In this document: positions 36,699 to 47,275 of the stretch, in pieces
Position numbering within the stretch: the stretch's first letter is position 1
Layout: each line of letters begins with the position of its first letter
Assembly: GCA_050633545.1 (NCBI GenBank)
Contig: JBOEGS010000001.1
Span: forward strand, 62,001 to 126,000
Reading direction: 5' to 3'
Source of the DNA: Litorivita sp050633545
GTDB lineage: Bacteria; Pseudomonadota; Alphaproteobacteria; Rhodobacterales; Rhodobacteraceae
Length of the DNA stretch: 64,000 nucleotides
Notes under the pieces: generated by a model
The model's input: the letters and a program-made list of their open reading frames with translations, nothing else
Told to the model about the DNA's origin: nothing
Databases searched by the model: none
Translations under genes and position numbers: made by a program

Positions 36699-36926
36699 TC
36701 ACGCGTCTGGTTTGGTGTCCGGATCGGCTTGACCGATGCCTTTGAAGATGAATTTGAACGGCAGCGCCCAAAGCACGCCCAGCCCGACATAGATCAACAG
36801 TTCGACCAACATGCTTGGCCGTTCCAGCGCGTTCACCGCGCTGACCGCTGCCACCACATAAAGCGGCAGGCCGATCAGCAAGATCACCAAGGCCCAGCGG
36901 CGGCGGGCTTTGTAGCTCAGCGCCAT
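36699..36926 (-). CDS. DUF2842 small membrane protein
   Basis: A 75-residue protein with two membrane helices (about 12-33 and 41-62) starting MALSYKARRRWALVILLIG and ending in a polar DPDTKPDA. It matches the DUF2842 family of alphaproteobacteria, of unknown function. Four bases separate it from purA, so it is the second gene of the purA transcript. Confidence 0.85.
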   Translation of the reverse strand: MALSYKARRRWALVILLIGLPLYVVAAVSAVNALERPSMLVELLIYVGLGVLWALPFKFIFKGIGQADPDTKPDA

Positions 36927-36930
36927 CAGA

Positions 36931-38226
36931 TCAATCCGCGAAGGGATCGGTGACGAGGATGGTGTCGTCGCGCTCTGGCGAGGTCGAGAGCAAAGCCACG
37001 GGGCAATCGATCAATTCCTCGATATGGCGCACATATTTGATCGCATTGGCGGGCAATTCATTCCACGTGCGCGCGCCTTCGGTGCTTTCGGACCAACCGT
37101 CCATTTCCTCATAGATCGGAGTGCAGCGCGCCTGCGCATCTGCCGCCGTGGGCAGATAATCGAGCCGCTCGCCGTCCAACTCGTAGCCGACGCAGATTTT
37201 CAGCGTCTCGAAGCCGTCGAGCACGTCGAGCTTGGTCAGGCAGATGCCCTTGACGCCCGATGTGGCGCAGGTCTGGCGCACCAAGGCCGCATCGAACCAG
37301 CCGCAGCGACGTTTGCGCCCCGTGGTGGTGCCGAACTCGTGACCGCGCTCGCCAAGGCGTTGGCCGTCAGCGTCATGGAGTTCGGTCGGGAACGGGCCTT
37401 CGCCGACGCGGGTGGTATAGGCTTTGACGATGCCAAGGACATAATCGATCGATCCGGGACCGATGCCGACGCCTGTCGCCGCTTGGCCTGCGATGACGTT
37501 GGAGGAGGTCACGAAGGGATAGGTGCCGAAATCGATGTCGAGCAGCGCGCCCTGCGCGCCTTCGAACAAGATGCGTTTGCCGGCTTTGCGTTTCTCGTTC
37601 ATCACCTTCCAAACCGGAGCGGCATAGGCGAGGATTTGCGGCGCGATTTCGTTGATTTTCGCCAGCAATGCGGCGCGGTCAATCGGGGCGATCCCCATGC
37701 CCTTGCGCAGCGCATTGTGATGTTCGAGGGCGCGATCCACGCGCGCCTCCAGCGTCGCCGCATCGGCCAGATCGGCCACGCGAATGGCGCGGCGGCCGAC
37801 CTTGTCCTCATAGCACGGGCCAATGCCTCGGCCAGTGGTGCCGATCTTGGTGCCTTTGGAGGCGGCTTCTTCGCGGGCGCGGTCCAATTCCCCGTGATAG
37901 GGCAGGATCAGCGGCGCATTTTCCGCGATCATCAAGGTTTCGGGCGTGATTTCAACGCCTTGCTTGCGAATGGTTTCGATCTCCGAGAGCAGGTGCCACG
38001 GATCGAGCACCACGCCATTGCCGATCACCGACAATTTGCCGCCGCGCACCACGCCCGAAGGCAGCGCGTGCAGCTTGAACACCTCGCCGTCAATGACCAA
38101 AGTGTGACCGGCGTTATGGCCGCCCTGAAAGCGCGCGATCACATCCGCACGCTCCGAGAGCCAATCCACGATCTTGCCTTTACCTTCATCGCCCCATTGG
38201 GCGCCGACGACGACGACGTTTGCCAT
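36931..38226 (-). CDS. purA: Adenylosuccinate synthetase
   Basis: A 431-residue enzyme that couples GTP hydrolysis to formation of adenylosuccinate from IMP and aspartate. It has the P-loop-like QWGDEGKGKIVD (9-20) with the catalytic Asp, GGHNAGHTLV (35-44) with the catalytic His, the IMP-binding GTTGRGIGPCYEDK and the C-terminal GTTTGRKRRCGWFD. Length is typical. Confidence 0.98.
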   Translation of the reverse strand: MANVVVVGAQWGDEGKGKIVDWLSERADVIARFQGGHNAGHTLVIDGEVFKLHALPSGVVRGGKLSVIGNGVVLDPWHLLSEIETIRKQGVEITPETLMIAENAPLILPYHGELDRAREEAASKGTKIGTTGRGIGPCYEDKVGRRAIRVADLADAATLEARVDRALEHHNALRKGMGIAPIDRAALLAKINEIAPQILAYAAPVWKVMNEKRKAGKRILFEGAQGALLDIDFGTYPFVTSSNVIAGQAATGVGIGPGSIDYVLGIVKAYTTRVGEGPFPTELHDADGQRLGERGHEFGTTTGRKRRCGWFDAALVRQTCATSGVKGICLTKLDVLDGFETLKICVGYELDGERLDYLPTAADAQARCTPIYEEMDGWSESTEGARTWNELPANAIKYVRHIEELIDCPVALLSTSPERDDTILVTDPFAD

Positions 38227-38433
38227 GATGATCCTTTATATATGGAATCTGTTTCAAACCCGCGTCGGTATAACCACAGGTCCGGCGCGATGAAACCTCT
38301 ATTTGCATTCCTCTAGGGTGTTCGCAGTGGGCGCAGTGAAAACCGCGCAATTTGCCGCAACACGCAGGCGGCCCGAAAGCATCCATGGCTTTGGCCGGGA
38401 TAAATCGCGCTGGGGCAGGTTCGCTGGGGCGGG

Positions 38434-38997
38434 TTAAGAGGACCGTCCGGCCAAAACCGCCAAGTTGCGCCAGCCATAGGCGGTTTCATAAAGGTCGCCA
38501 TGGGCGCTGTTGCGTGTGGCACAGGCGAAACCGCCGCTCTGGGTGAAAAACTGTTCGGTTTTCGGATTGCCGCCCAGCACCCAAAAGGCCGCCGACATAT
38601 GCCCCCTCTCAAGCAGGTCCGCCGCCATAAAGCGCAGCAGGCCAGAGCCAAGCCCCGTGCCTTGATGCTCTGCCGCGATATAGAGCGTCGATATTTCGCC
38701 CGAGAAGCCTTGATCGCGCAGCGCATCGTCGCGCTGCGGCCCGCAGGTGCCAAACCCCACGACGCCGAAGCCTTCTCCAAGGGCAACAAAGCCCTGCCCC
38801 AAGCCGCTATCGGCGAATTGCTCGAAAATCATCTGCCACGCTTTTGTGCGCTCGGCGACATCTTCCATCCGTTCGATCAACCCGTCGGGCACGCGACCTT
38901 GATAGGCATGGCGCCAAACATGGGCTTGAACGCTGGCGATGGCGGGTGCGTCTTGCGCGTCGGCGCGGCGTATCGAATAGGTGTAGTTCATATACAT
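38434..38997 (-). CDS. GNAT-family N-acetyltransferase
   Basis: A 187-residue protein of the GNAT fold. The pattern is IRRADAQDAPAIASVQAHVW at the start, ISTLYIAAEHQGTGLGSGLL with the acetyl-CoA loop (QGTGLG), and AAFWVLGGNPKTEQFFTQSGG near the end, as in RimI-like or YhbS-like small enzymes. The substrate is unknown. The start may be Met at 38997 or two codons later (38991). It stands alone, divergent from the next membrane protein gene. Confidence 0.88.
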   Translation of the reverse strand: MYMNYTYSIRRADAQDAPAIASVQAHVWRHAYQGRVPDGLIERMEDVAERTKAWQMIFEQFADSGLGQGFVALGEGFGVVGFGTCGPQRDDALRDQGFSGEISTLYIAAEHQGTGLGSGLLRFMAADLLERGHMSAAFWVLGGNPKTEQFFTQSGGFACATRNSAHGDLYETAYGWRNLAVLAGRSS

Positions 38998-39167
38998 GGC
39001 ATCGCATACTTGGCTAAGGCATTGCAATTGCGACGATAGGCGGGGGGCATGGGCTTCGGGGCGCATAAAGGCCGCGCGGCGCAGGCGCGCAAAGCAGCAC
39101 CGATATTGACCCCGCGCAGCAAGCGCGCATGATGGCAAGCCCAAGCACATGCGAAAGAGAGACGCAG

Positions 39168-39566
39168 ATGACAGGTTTTTTGCTACGCTGGATGGCGGCC
39201 TTTGCCTTGCTCAGCGCCACCTATAATCCGACGCGGTGGAACTACCTGCGGTGGGCCGAAAGCCAATGGAACGGGGCGATGGCGCTGATCGTTCTGGCCG
39301 GTTTGCTGCTGCTTGTCGGCTATATCATCTATCTGCGCGCCACCTTGCGGTCGATCGGGGTGCTGGGCATGGCGTTGGTTCTGGCCATTGTCGCCGCGCT
39401 CTTGTGGGTGCTTTACGATTTCGGCCTGATCCGGCTCGACAATCCGGGGGCGAATACGTGGATCGTGCTTTTGGCTTTGGCGACGGTTCTGGGCACGGGG
39501 CTGAGCTGGAGCCATGTGCGCCGCCGCCTCAGCGGGCAGGCCGATATGGATGATGTGGACGAATAG
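39168..39566 (+). CDS. Small four-helix membrane protein (DUF6524-like)
   Basis: A 132-residue protein with four predicted helices (about 4-20, 38-58, 62-85, 94-112). Its conserved-looking motif SATYNPTRWNYLRW after the first helix and the polar end GQADMDDVDE resemble a family now called DUF6524; I am only moderately sure of that name. The ATG at 39168 follows GAAAGAGAG. Function unknown. secG follows 93 bases later. Confidence 0.75.
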   Translation: MTGFLLRWMAAFALLSATYNPTRWNYLRWAESQWNGAMALIVLAGLLLLVGYIIYLRATLRSIGVLGMALVLAIVAALLWVLYDFGLIRLDNPGANTWIVLLALATVLGTGLSWSHVRRRLSGQADMDDVDE

Positions 39567-39659
39567 CGCGCCAAGGCGCCCATTGGCGCGATTGACGGGT
39601 TGCGGCGCGGCGCGGTTTTGCCTACATAGCGCTCTGTTATCTTATTCAGGCAGGCCCCC

Positions 39660-40028
39660 ATGGAAAACGTCGTCCTTACCGTCCATCTCCTTCTGGCTCT
39701 CGCGTTGATCGGCGTGGTGCTTTTGCAGCGCTCCGAAGGCGGCGGGCTTGGCATGGGCGGCGGTGGCGGCGGCGGCGGGGCGGTGTCGGGCCGCGCGGCG
39801 GCGACAGCGCTTGGCAAATTCACATGGATCCTTGCCATCGGCTTTATCTGCACTTCCATCGGCTTGACCGTGCTCGCGGCGCAAAAATCGGCCGGCACCT
39901 CGATCCTCGACCGGATGGGCGATGCGCCCGCCGCGGCCGAGCAAGGCGTGCCCGCCGCGCCCACCGGTGCCGATCTTTTGCCGCCCTCGGCCACCGAGAA
40001 TGCGCCCTTGGTGCCGCGTGCCGACTAA
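39660..40028 (+). CDS. secG: Preprotein translocase subunit SecG
   Basis: A 122-residue SecYEG component with two membrane helices (about 3-19 and 50-72). Between them is the typical LQRSEGGGLGMGGGGGGGG stretch. The C-terminal tail is Ala/Pro-rich. It assists protein translocation with SecY and SecE. It precedes pyrG, an order conserved in alphaproteobacteria. Confidence 0.95.
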   Translation: MENVVLTVHLLLALALIGVVLLQRSEGGGLGMGGGGGGGGAVSGRAAATALGKFTWILAIGFICTSIGLTVLAAQKSAGTSILDRMGDAPAAAEQGVPAAPTGADLLPPSATENAPLVPRAD

Positions 40029-40259
40029 GCCTTTCGGGCTAAACACTATCGCTTGTTAATCATTTCCCTGCCGCAACAGCATCTTGCGGTCGGCTTGCGC
40101 TTGGCTAGCGAATCCTTTATGTCTTGAGTCCCGTGGTGCTGCGGCTTTTTTGGCTGCTCAGGGCTCGCTTTTTTGCTCATTATCCGCGGCGTTTCCGGCC
40201 AAAGACGGACGATCTGTTTTGACGGAAAACGCGCGACTTACACGGGGGAATGCCAACCT

Positions 40260-41903
<1,644 letters not shown>

Positions 41904-41961
41904 GTCTTTTTGAACCTCTCGAACATGCAGCGCGCGGCCCCAAGGGGCGGCGCGTTTTGCG

Positions 41962-42549
41962 TCAGGCGGGGCGGCGCGTGTCGTCCCACAGCGGGCGCAA
42001 AACCCCGCGGATCGGCGCGTTTTGGAACATCGCCTTGAGCGCGGCGCGCAGCAGGGCCTTGGGGTGCATCGAGGGTTTGGGCGCCGCCGGTTTGGGCGCG
42101 CGCACCTCCAACAGATGGTGCAACAGTTCCTCGTCAAAGACCCAGCGCCCGCATTTGCCCTCGCTTTGGTCCTCCAATTGATAGCGCAGCCAGATGCGCA
42201 CCACCTGCGGCTCTTGCAATTGCAATTCGGGCCAAGGCAAATAGAACCCCGAATTGATCCGCAAACAGATCGTATCAAGCAGATTACAGGTGGCCCGATG
42301 CGCGGCGGGCACATCGCGTTTGCCCACATAGTTATAGCGTTTGGGATCGCCGTTCAAAAACACCCGCATCGCCGTGGCCAGATCAATGCCCTTTTGCGCC
42401 ATGATCCAACCCAGAACCGTCTGCGGATATTTCGACCAGTCATAAGAGACCGCAAGCGCGCGCAATTCTTCGGTGGTGCCTTGGCGCACCATCTGCAATT
42501 GCTCTTTTTCCGAACCATTATCCCAATCGAATTCGCTAAAGGCGCTCAT
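41962..42549 (-). CDS. Conserved hypothetical protein (DUF4274-like)
   Basis: A 195-residue soluble protein. The segment LRALAVSYDWSKYPQTVLGW followed by DLATAMRVFLNGDPKRYNY resembles the DUF4274 core (a helical unit with 'yNWd.g...l..i..h...d..ta..lf..a'). The rest (INSGFYLPWPELQLQEPQVV; RWVFDEELLHHLLEV) I do not recognise. The tail is rich in Pro/Ala/Lys. It is convergent with pyrG and has no partner in its direction. Confidence 0.72.
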   Translation of the reverse strand: MSAFSEFDWDNGSEKEQLQMVRQGTTEELRALAVSYDWSKYPQTVLGWIMAQKGIDLATAMRVFLNGDPKRYNYVGKRDVPAAHRATCNLLDTICLRINSGFYLPWPELQLQEPQVVRIWLRYQLEDQSEGKCGRWVFDEELLHHLLEVRAPKPAAPKPSMHPKALLRAALKAMFQNAPIRGVLRPLWDDTRRPA

Positions 42550-42732
42550 TGTCTTCTCCCGCTGGCGGCTTTCATCGCCATATGTCTTTCTCTTGGGGCA
42601 GAGGTATCGCGCAAGGGTTTGAAGAATCTAAGGAGCAAATGTGGCGCGCAAGCGGCTTTACGCCCCAAGCCCCGTGGACAATGGCGGTTTATCGCGCGAG
42701 TTTGGGGAAAATTTTACCAAGGAGGATGAGAG

Positions 42733-43026
42733 ATGCCCAAAGCCTATTGGGTGGCCCATGTCGAGGTCAGCGATCCGCAAGCCTATGACAGATACCGCGC
42801 AGCCAATGCCGCGCCCTTTGCCGAATATGGCGCGCGTTTTGTCGTGCGCGGCGGCGCGCAAGAGGTCCGCGAGGGCACATGCAAGGCCCGCACCGTGGTG
42901 ATCGAATTCCCCTCATTGGAGGCGGCGGTGGCCTGCTACGAGAGCGAGGGCTACCAAGCGGCCAAGGCGCTGCGCGATCCGGTATCGGTGGGTGATCTGG
43001 TGATTGTCGAGGGCTATGACCCATAG
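42733..43026 (+). CDS. DUF1330 family protein
   Basis: A 97-residue protein of the ferredoxin-like dimeric alpha-beta barrel type. MPKAYWVAHVEVSDPQAYDR, GARFVVRGGAQEVREG, VVIEFPSLEAAVACYES and DLVIVEGYD are the normal DUF1330 blocks. Function in bacteria is not settled. An excellent ribosome site, AAGGAGG, lies seven to thirteen bases upstream. Confidence 0.93.
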   Translation: MPKAYWVAHVEVSDPQAYDRYRAANAAPFAEYGARFVVRGGAQEVREGTCKARTVVIEFPSLEAAVACYESEGYQAAKALRDPVSVGDLVIVEGYDP

Positions 43027-43110
43027 GGGCGCGGCGCCGTCACTGCACGCGCGGTGTTTCAACGCGATGATCACTGGTCCTCGCGCCCGCGCGGGCCTAT
43101 ATCCCTCCTT

Positions 43111-43551
43111 ATGTTTGCTGATTTTCTCAAACGGCTGATCCAGCCGGAGCCCGCCCAACTGCCCGATGCCGACGCCCGCCTTGCGCTTTGCGCGCTTTTG
43201 GTGCGGCTGGCGCGCACCGATGGCCATTATGCCGCGTCAGAAATCGAATGGATCGATGCGATCATCGCCGCGCGTTACGGGCTGGATGCGCAGGGGGCGC
43301 ATGATCTGCGCCGTCATGCGGAGGTCTTGGAGAGCGAGGCCCCCGATACGGTGCGTTTCACCCGCGCGATCAAGGATGCCGTCCCCTATGAGGACCGCCT
43401 GTCGGTGATCGAGGCTCTTTGGCAAATCGCGCTGGCCGATGGCACCCGCGACGCCGAAGAGGATGCGATGCTGCGCATGGTGAGTAACCTTTTGGGCGTC
43501 AGCGATACCGATAGCGCCCTTGCCCGCCAAAAGATCAGCGCCCAAAGCTGA
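43111..43551 (+). CDS. TerB-like tellurite resistance family protein
   Basis: A 146-residue helical protein, beginning MFADFLKRLIQPEP, with the double TerB pattern: an acidic ARTDGHYAASEIEWIDAIIA in the first half and ALADGTRDAEEDAMLRMVSN in the second. These D-G-x-x-x-x-x-E turns bind metal in TerB. Related cytosolic proteins have unknown roles. The start at 43111 is chosen because the frame before it is poor and lacks a ribosome site; no clear Shine-Dalgarno is seen even there. Confidence 0.85.
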   Translation: MFADFLKRLIQPEPAQLPDADARLALCALLVRLARTDGHYAASEIEWIDAIIAARYGLDAQGAHDLRRHAEVLESEAPDTVRFTRAIKDAVPYEDRLSVIEALWQIALADGTRDAEEDAMLRMVSNLLGVSDTDSALARQKISAQS

Positions 43552-43774
43552 CCGGCGCGCGCCTGTTTGCCCCCCGTGTTTGCCTCGCCGTATTCACCCC
43601 CCCGTATTTCGCCCCAAGCCGCGCCTCCTCTGGCGCGGCTTTCGCTTGCGCGCGCAAGGGTTTGGGATAGAGTGGAGGAAATATGATCAAATTCCGAAAT
43701 ATCCGGTCCCCTGCCCGACGCGCGCCCTCTGCGGCGGCCTGATCTGGCGCGGATCACAACAACGGACGCCCGCA

Positions 43775-45124
43775 ATGCGAGACGCAAATATGAAAAACTG
43801 GCTTAGAAAACATCCGCTTGTGCGCACGATCCGCGTCGCGGCGGCGGATTTGAACGGGCAGGCGCGCGGCAAACGCGTACCGACGCGTTTCGCCGATAAG
43901 GTCGTCGAGGACGGCACCCGCTTCCCGCTTTCGGTGCTCAATCTCGACATCTGGGGCGAGGATATCGACGACAGCCCGCTGGTGTTTGACAGCGGCGATG
44001 CCGACGGCGTTCTCAAACCGACAGAGCGCGGCTTTATGCCGATGCCTTGGCTCAAGGCGCCCTCGGCTTTGTTGCCGATCTGGATGTTTCGCGAGAACGG
44101 CGAGCCCTATGAGGGCGATCCGCGCCATGCGCTGCGCGCCGTTGTGGACCGCTACAAGGCGCGCGGGCTGACCCCCGTTTGTGCGATGGAGCTTGAGTTT
44201 TTCCTGATCGACGATTCCGGCAAGAAACCGCAAATCCCGATCTCGCCGCGCTCCGGTATCCGCCGCAAGGGCGCCGAAACCCTGTCGATCCGCGCGCTGG
44301 ATGCCTTCGATGATTTCTTCACCGATCTTTATGACGCCTGCGAGGAAATGGACATTCCCGCCGATACCGCGATTTCCGAAGCGGGGCTGGGCCAGTTCGA
44401 GGTCAACCTGATGCATTGCGACGATGCGCTGCGCGCCGCCGATGATGCGTGGCTGTTCAAGATGCTGGTCAAAGGATTGGCGCGCAGCCACGGGTTTGCC
44501 GCCTCTTTCATGGCCAAACCCTATGAGGATTACGCGGGTTCGGGGCTGCATACGCATTTCTCGGTGCTCGACGCACAGGGCGACAATATCTTTGACGATG
44601 GCGGCGCCAAAGGCACGCCGATCCTGCGCCATGCGGTGAACGGCTGTCTGAACGCGATGTCGGGCAGCACGCTTTTGTTTGCGCCCCACGCCAACAGCTA
44701 TGACCGCATGGTCCCGGGCGCCCATGCGCCGACGGGGATTTGCTGGGCCTATGAGAACCGCACCTCGGCCATTCGCATTCCCTCGGGCGCACCCGCCGCG
44801 CGGCGGATCGAACACCGCGTTGCGGGGGGCGATGTGAACCCCTATCTGCTTTTGGCGGCCATTTTGGGCGCGGCGCTCAACGGGATCGAGGATGGCACCG
44901 AGCCGCCCGAACCGATCACCGGCAATGCCTATGCCGCCGATCTTCCGCAGATGCCGACACAGTGGAATGCGGCCATTGATGCGTTTGAAAACAGCGACGA
45001 AATCAAGCGGATATTTGCCCCCGAATTGATCCGCAATCTTGTGCTGACCAAGCGCCAGGAGCTGCACTACATGAGCGAGCTTGACGCCAAGGAGCAGGTG
45101 GAGATTTACCTCGATACCGTATGA
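43775..45124 (+). CDS. Glutamine-synthetase-family ligase (gamma-glutamyl-amine type)
   Basis: A 449-residue class I-type GS fold. The N-terminal beta-grasp part starts HPLVRTIRVAAADLNGQARG (GS normally has 'D.nG..rGk'). The catalytic part shows CAMELEFFLI (metal Glu), AISEAGLGQFEVNL, GSGLHTHFSVLD and NRTSAIRIPSGAP. It lacks the Tyr-adenylylation loop. Together with its neighbours it resembles PuuA, gamma-glutamylputrescine synthetase, but substrate may differ. A second ATG at 43790 (MKNWLRKHP) is equally possible as start. The next gene begins 78 bases on. Confidence 0.92.
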   Translation: MRDANMKNWLRKHPLVRTIRVAAADLNGQARGKRVPTRFADKVVEDGTRFPLSVLNLDIWGEDIDDSPLVFDSGDADGVLKPTERGFMPMPWLKAPSALLPIWMFRENGEPYEGDPRHALRAVVDRYKARGLTPVCAMELEFFLIDDSGKKPQIPISPRSGIRRKGAETLSIRALDAFDDFFTDLYDACEEMDIPADTAISEAGLGQFEVNLMHCDDALRAADDAWLFKMLVKGLARSHGFAASFMAKPYEDYAGSGLHTHFSVLDAQGDNIFDDGGAKGTPILRHAVNGCLNAMSGSTLLFAPHANSYDRMVPGAHAPTGICWAYENRTSAIRIPSGAPAARRIEHRVAGGDVNPYLLLAAILGAALNGIEDGTEPPEPITGNAYAADLPQMPTQWNAAIDAFENSDEIKRIFAPELIRNLVLTKRQELHYMSELDAKEQVEIYLDTV

Positions 45125-45202
45125 TGTGCGCAGATGATGACACCCCTTGCCGCGCCGCGCGCCAAGGCATAGCTTTGATGAAACCCCAATCTTTGGTGCC
45201 CC

Positions 45203-45898
45203 ATGAAAATCGGCATATTGCAAACCGGCCATGCGCCCGACACGCTTGTTGGTGAAACCGGCGATTACCCGCAGATGTTCGAGAGGCTCTTGGCGGGCCA
45301 TGATTTCGACTTTGCCACCTATGATGTCGAAGGCGGCGAAATGCCCGCCGATATCCATGACTGCGACGGCTGGCTGATCACCGGCTCGCGGCACGGCGCT
45401 TACGAATCCCATCCGTGGATCGCGCCGTTGGAGGCGTTGATCCGCAAAATCTGGGCGGCGAAACTGCCCTTGGTGGGCATCTGTTTTGGCCATCAGATCA
45501 TCGCGCAGGCCTTGGGCGGCAAGGTCGAGAAATTCGGCGGCGGCTGGGCCGTGGGGCCGACAGAATACGAGATCGAGGGCGAGAAGATCATCCTCAACGC
45601 GTGGCACCAAGATCAGGTGACCGCCCTGCCCCCGGAGGCGCGCGCCGTGGGATCGTGCGAGAGCGGCCATTGCAGCAGCGCCGCGCTGGTTTATGGCGAC
45701 AGCATTTTCACCGTGCAGCCCCACCCGGAATTTGCCGCCCCCTTTGTCGCCGGATTGATCGAAACCCGCGCCAAAGGCGTAGTGCCGGACCCTTTGCTTG
45801 AGGCGGCCAGCGCGCGTCTTGGCGACACACCGACGGATGGTGCGCGGATGGGCGCGCGCATCGCCGCATTTTTCCTGAACGGAGGCCGAAATGGCTGA
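45203..45898 (+). CDS. Class I glutamine amidotransferase-like protein
   Basis: A 231-residue protein with the triad Cys94 (VGICFGHQ), His174 and Glu176 (VQPHPEF). The fold is that of GMP synthase amidotransferase domains acting as free enzymes; here it could remove the glutamyl group from a gamma-glutamyl intermediate (as PuuD does), which is an inference from context. It overlaps the following ligase gene by eight bases. Confidence 0.92.
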   Translation: MKIGILQTGHAPDTLVGETGDYPQMFERLLAGHDFDFATYDVEGGEMPADIHDCDGWLITGSRHGAYESHPWIAPLEALIRKIWAAKLPLVGICFGHQIIAQALGGKVEKFGGGWAVGPTEYEIEGEKIILNAWHQDQVTALPPEARAVGSCESGHCSSAALVYGDSIFTVQPHPEFAAPFVAGLIETRAKGVVPDPLLEAASARLGDTPTDGARMGARIAAFFLNGGRNG

Positions 45899-47249
45899 CT
45901 GGCTGACCACAATCCCCGAAGCGGCGCAGGCCTATTTGGAGGGCAAGCGATTGGACGAGGTCGAATGTATCATCTCCGACCTGCCCGGCATTGCGCGCGG
46001 CAAGGCCGTGCCCGCCAGCAAATTCGCCCGCCAAGAGTATTTCCACCTGCCCGACAGCATCTTTTATCAAACCATCACCGGCGATTGGGGCGAGGCCGCA
46101 GGGGCCGAAGGATTTATCGAACGCGATATGATCCTGCGCCCCGATATGGAGACCTGCACCGCCGCGCCATGGACCGGCGATTACACGTTGCAGGTCATTC
46201 ATGACGCCTATGATCGCAAGGGCAAACCGATCCCCTATGCGCCGCGCAATGTGCTCAAACGGGTGGTCGATCTTTATCGCGCCAAAGGCTGGGAGCCTGT
46301 CGTCGCCCCCGAGATGGAATTCTATCTGGTGGCGCGCAACATCGATCCGGCCAAATCCATCGAGCCGATGATGGGCCGCTCGGGCCGCCCTGCCGCCGCG
46401 CGCCAAGCCTATTCGATGACGGCGGTCGATGAATTCGGCCCCGTGATCGACGACATCTATGATTTTGCCGAAGCGCAGGGATTCGAGATCGACGGCATCA
46501 CCCAAGAGGGCGGCGCGGGCCAGTTGGAGATCAACCTGCGCCACGGCGATCCGGTCAAACTGGCCGACGAGGTGTTCTACTTCAAACGGCTGATCCGCGA
46601 GGCGGCGCTGCGCCACGATTGTTTTGCCACCTTCATGGCCAAACCCATCGCCGAAGAGCCGGGCAGCGCCATGCATATCCACCATTCGGTGATTGATATC
46701 GAAACGGGGCAGAACCTGTTTTCCGGCCCGCAGGGCGGCGAAACGGATGCGTTTTTCCACTTTATCGCGGGCATGCAGAACCACCTGCCGTCGGTCATCG
46801 CGGTGCTGGCGCCCTATGTGAACAGCTATCGGCGCTACGTCAAAGACCACGCCGCGCCGATCAACCTCGAATGGGGCCGCGACAACCGCACCACGGGCAT
46901 CCGCGTGCCCCTGTCCGGCCCTGCTTCGCGGCGGGTGGAAAACCGTTTGGCGGGGATGGATTGCAACCCCTATCTGGGCATCGCCGCCTCGCTGGCTTGC
47001 GGCTATCTGGGGCTGATCGAGGAAGAGCGCCCCGACAAGCAATTCAAGGGCGACGCCTATGAGGGCGAAGAAGACATTCCCTCGGTCATGGGCGATGCTT
47101 TGGATTTGTTCGAGGATGCGCCGAAAATGCACGAGGTGCTCGGCCCCGAATTCGCCCGCGTCTACAATATCGTCAAACGCGCCGAATATACCGAGTTCTT
47201 GCAAGTGATCTCGCCGTGGGAGCGCGAGCACCTCTTGCTGAACGTCTAA
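45891..47249 (+). CDS. Second glutamine-synthetase-family ligase
   Basis: A 452-residue GS-fold ligase with APEMEFYLV, ITQEGGAGQLEINLRHGD, GSAMHIHHSV and DNRTTGIRVPLSGP. It is not a duplicate of the first GS-like gene: the sequences differ throughout, including the N-terminal domain (ECIISDLPGIARGKAVPASK). Such paired GS-like enzymes occur in Rhodobacterales polyamine and amine loci, where the two may use different amines. It starts eight bases inside the amidotransferase gene and is followed by the FAD oxidoreductase gene 26 bases later. Confidence 0.93.
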   Translation: MADWLTTIPEAAQAYLEGKRLDEVECIISDLPGIARGKAVPASKFARQEYFHLPDSIFYQTITGDWGEAAGAEGFIERDMILRPDMETCTAAPWTGDYTLQVIHDAYDRKGKPIPYAPRNVLKRVVDLYRAKGWEPVVAPEMEFYLVARNIDPAKSIEPMMGRSGRPAAARQAYSMTAVDEFGPVIDDIYDFAEAQGFEIDGITQEGGAGQLEINLRHGDPVKLADEVFYFKRLIREAALRHDCFATFMAKPIAEEPGSAMHIHHSVIDIETGQNLFSGPQGGETDAFFHFIAGMQNHLPSVIAVLAPYVNSYRRYVKDHAAPINLEWGRDNRTTGIRVPLSGPASRRVENRLAGMDCNPYLGIAASLACGYLGLIEEERPDKQFKGDAYEGEEDIPSVMGDALDLFEDAPKMHEVLGPEFARVYNIVKRAEYTEFLQVISPWEREHLLLNV

Positions 47250-47275
47250 CCTGCCAAGCCGACCGGAGCGCCCCT

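Noticed and set aside
43754..45910. A 718-codon minus-strand open frame over the first GS-like gene and the amidotransferase gene
   Set aside because: Both plus-strand genes have complete catalytic motifs; the minus frame is a shadow.
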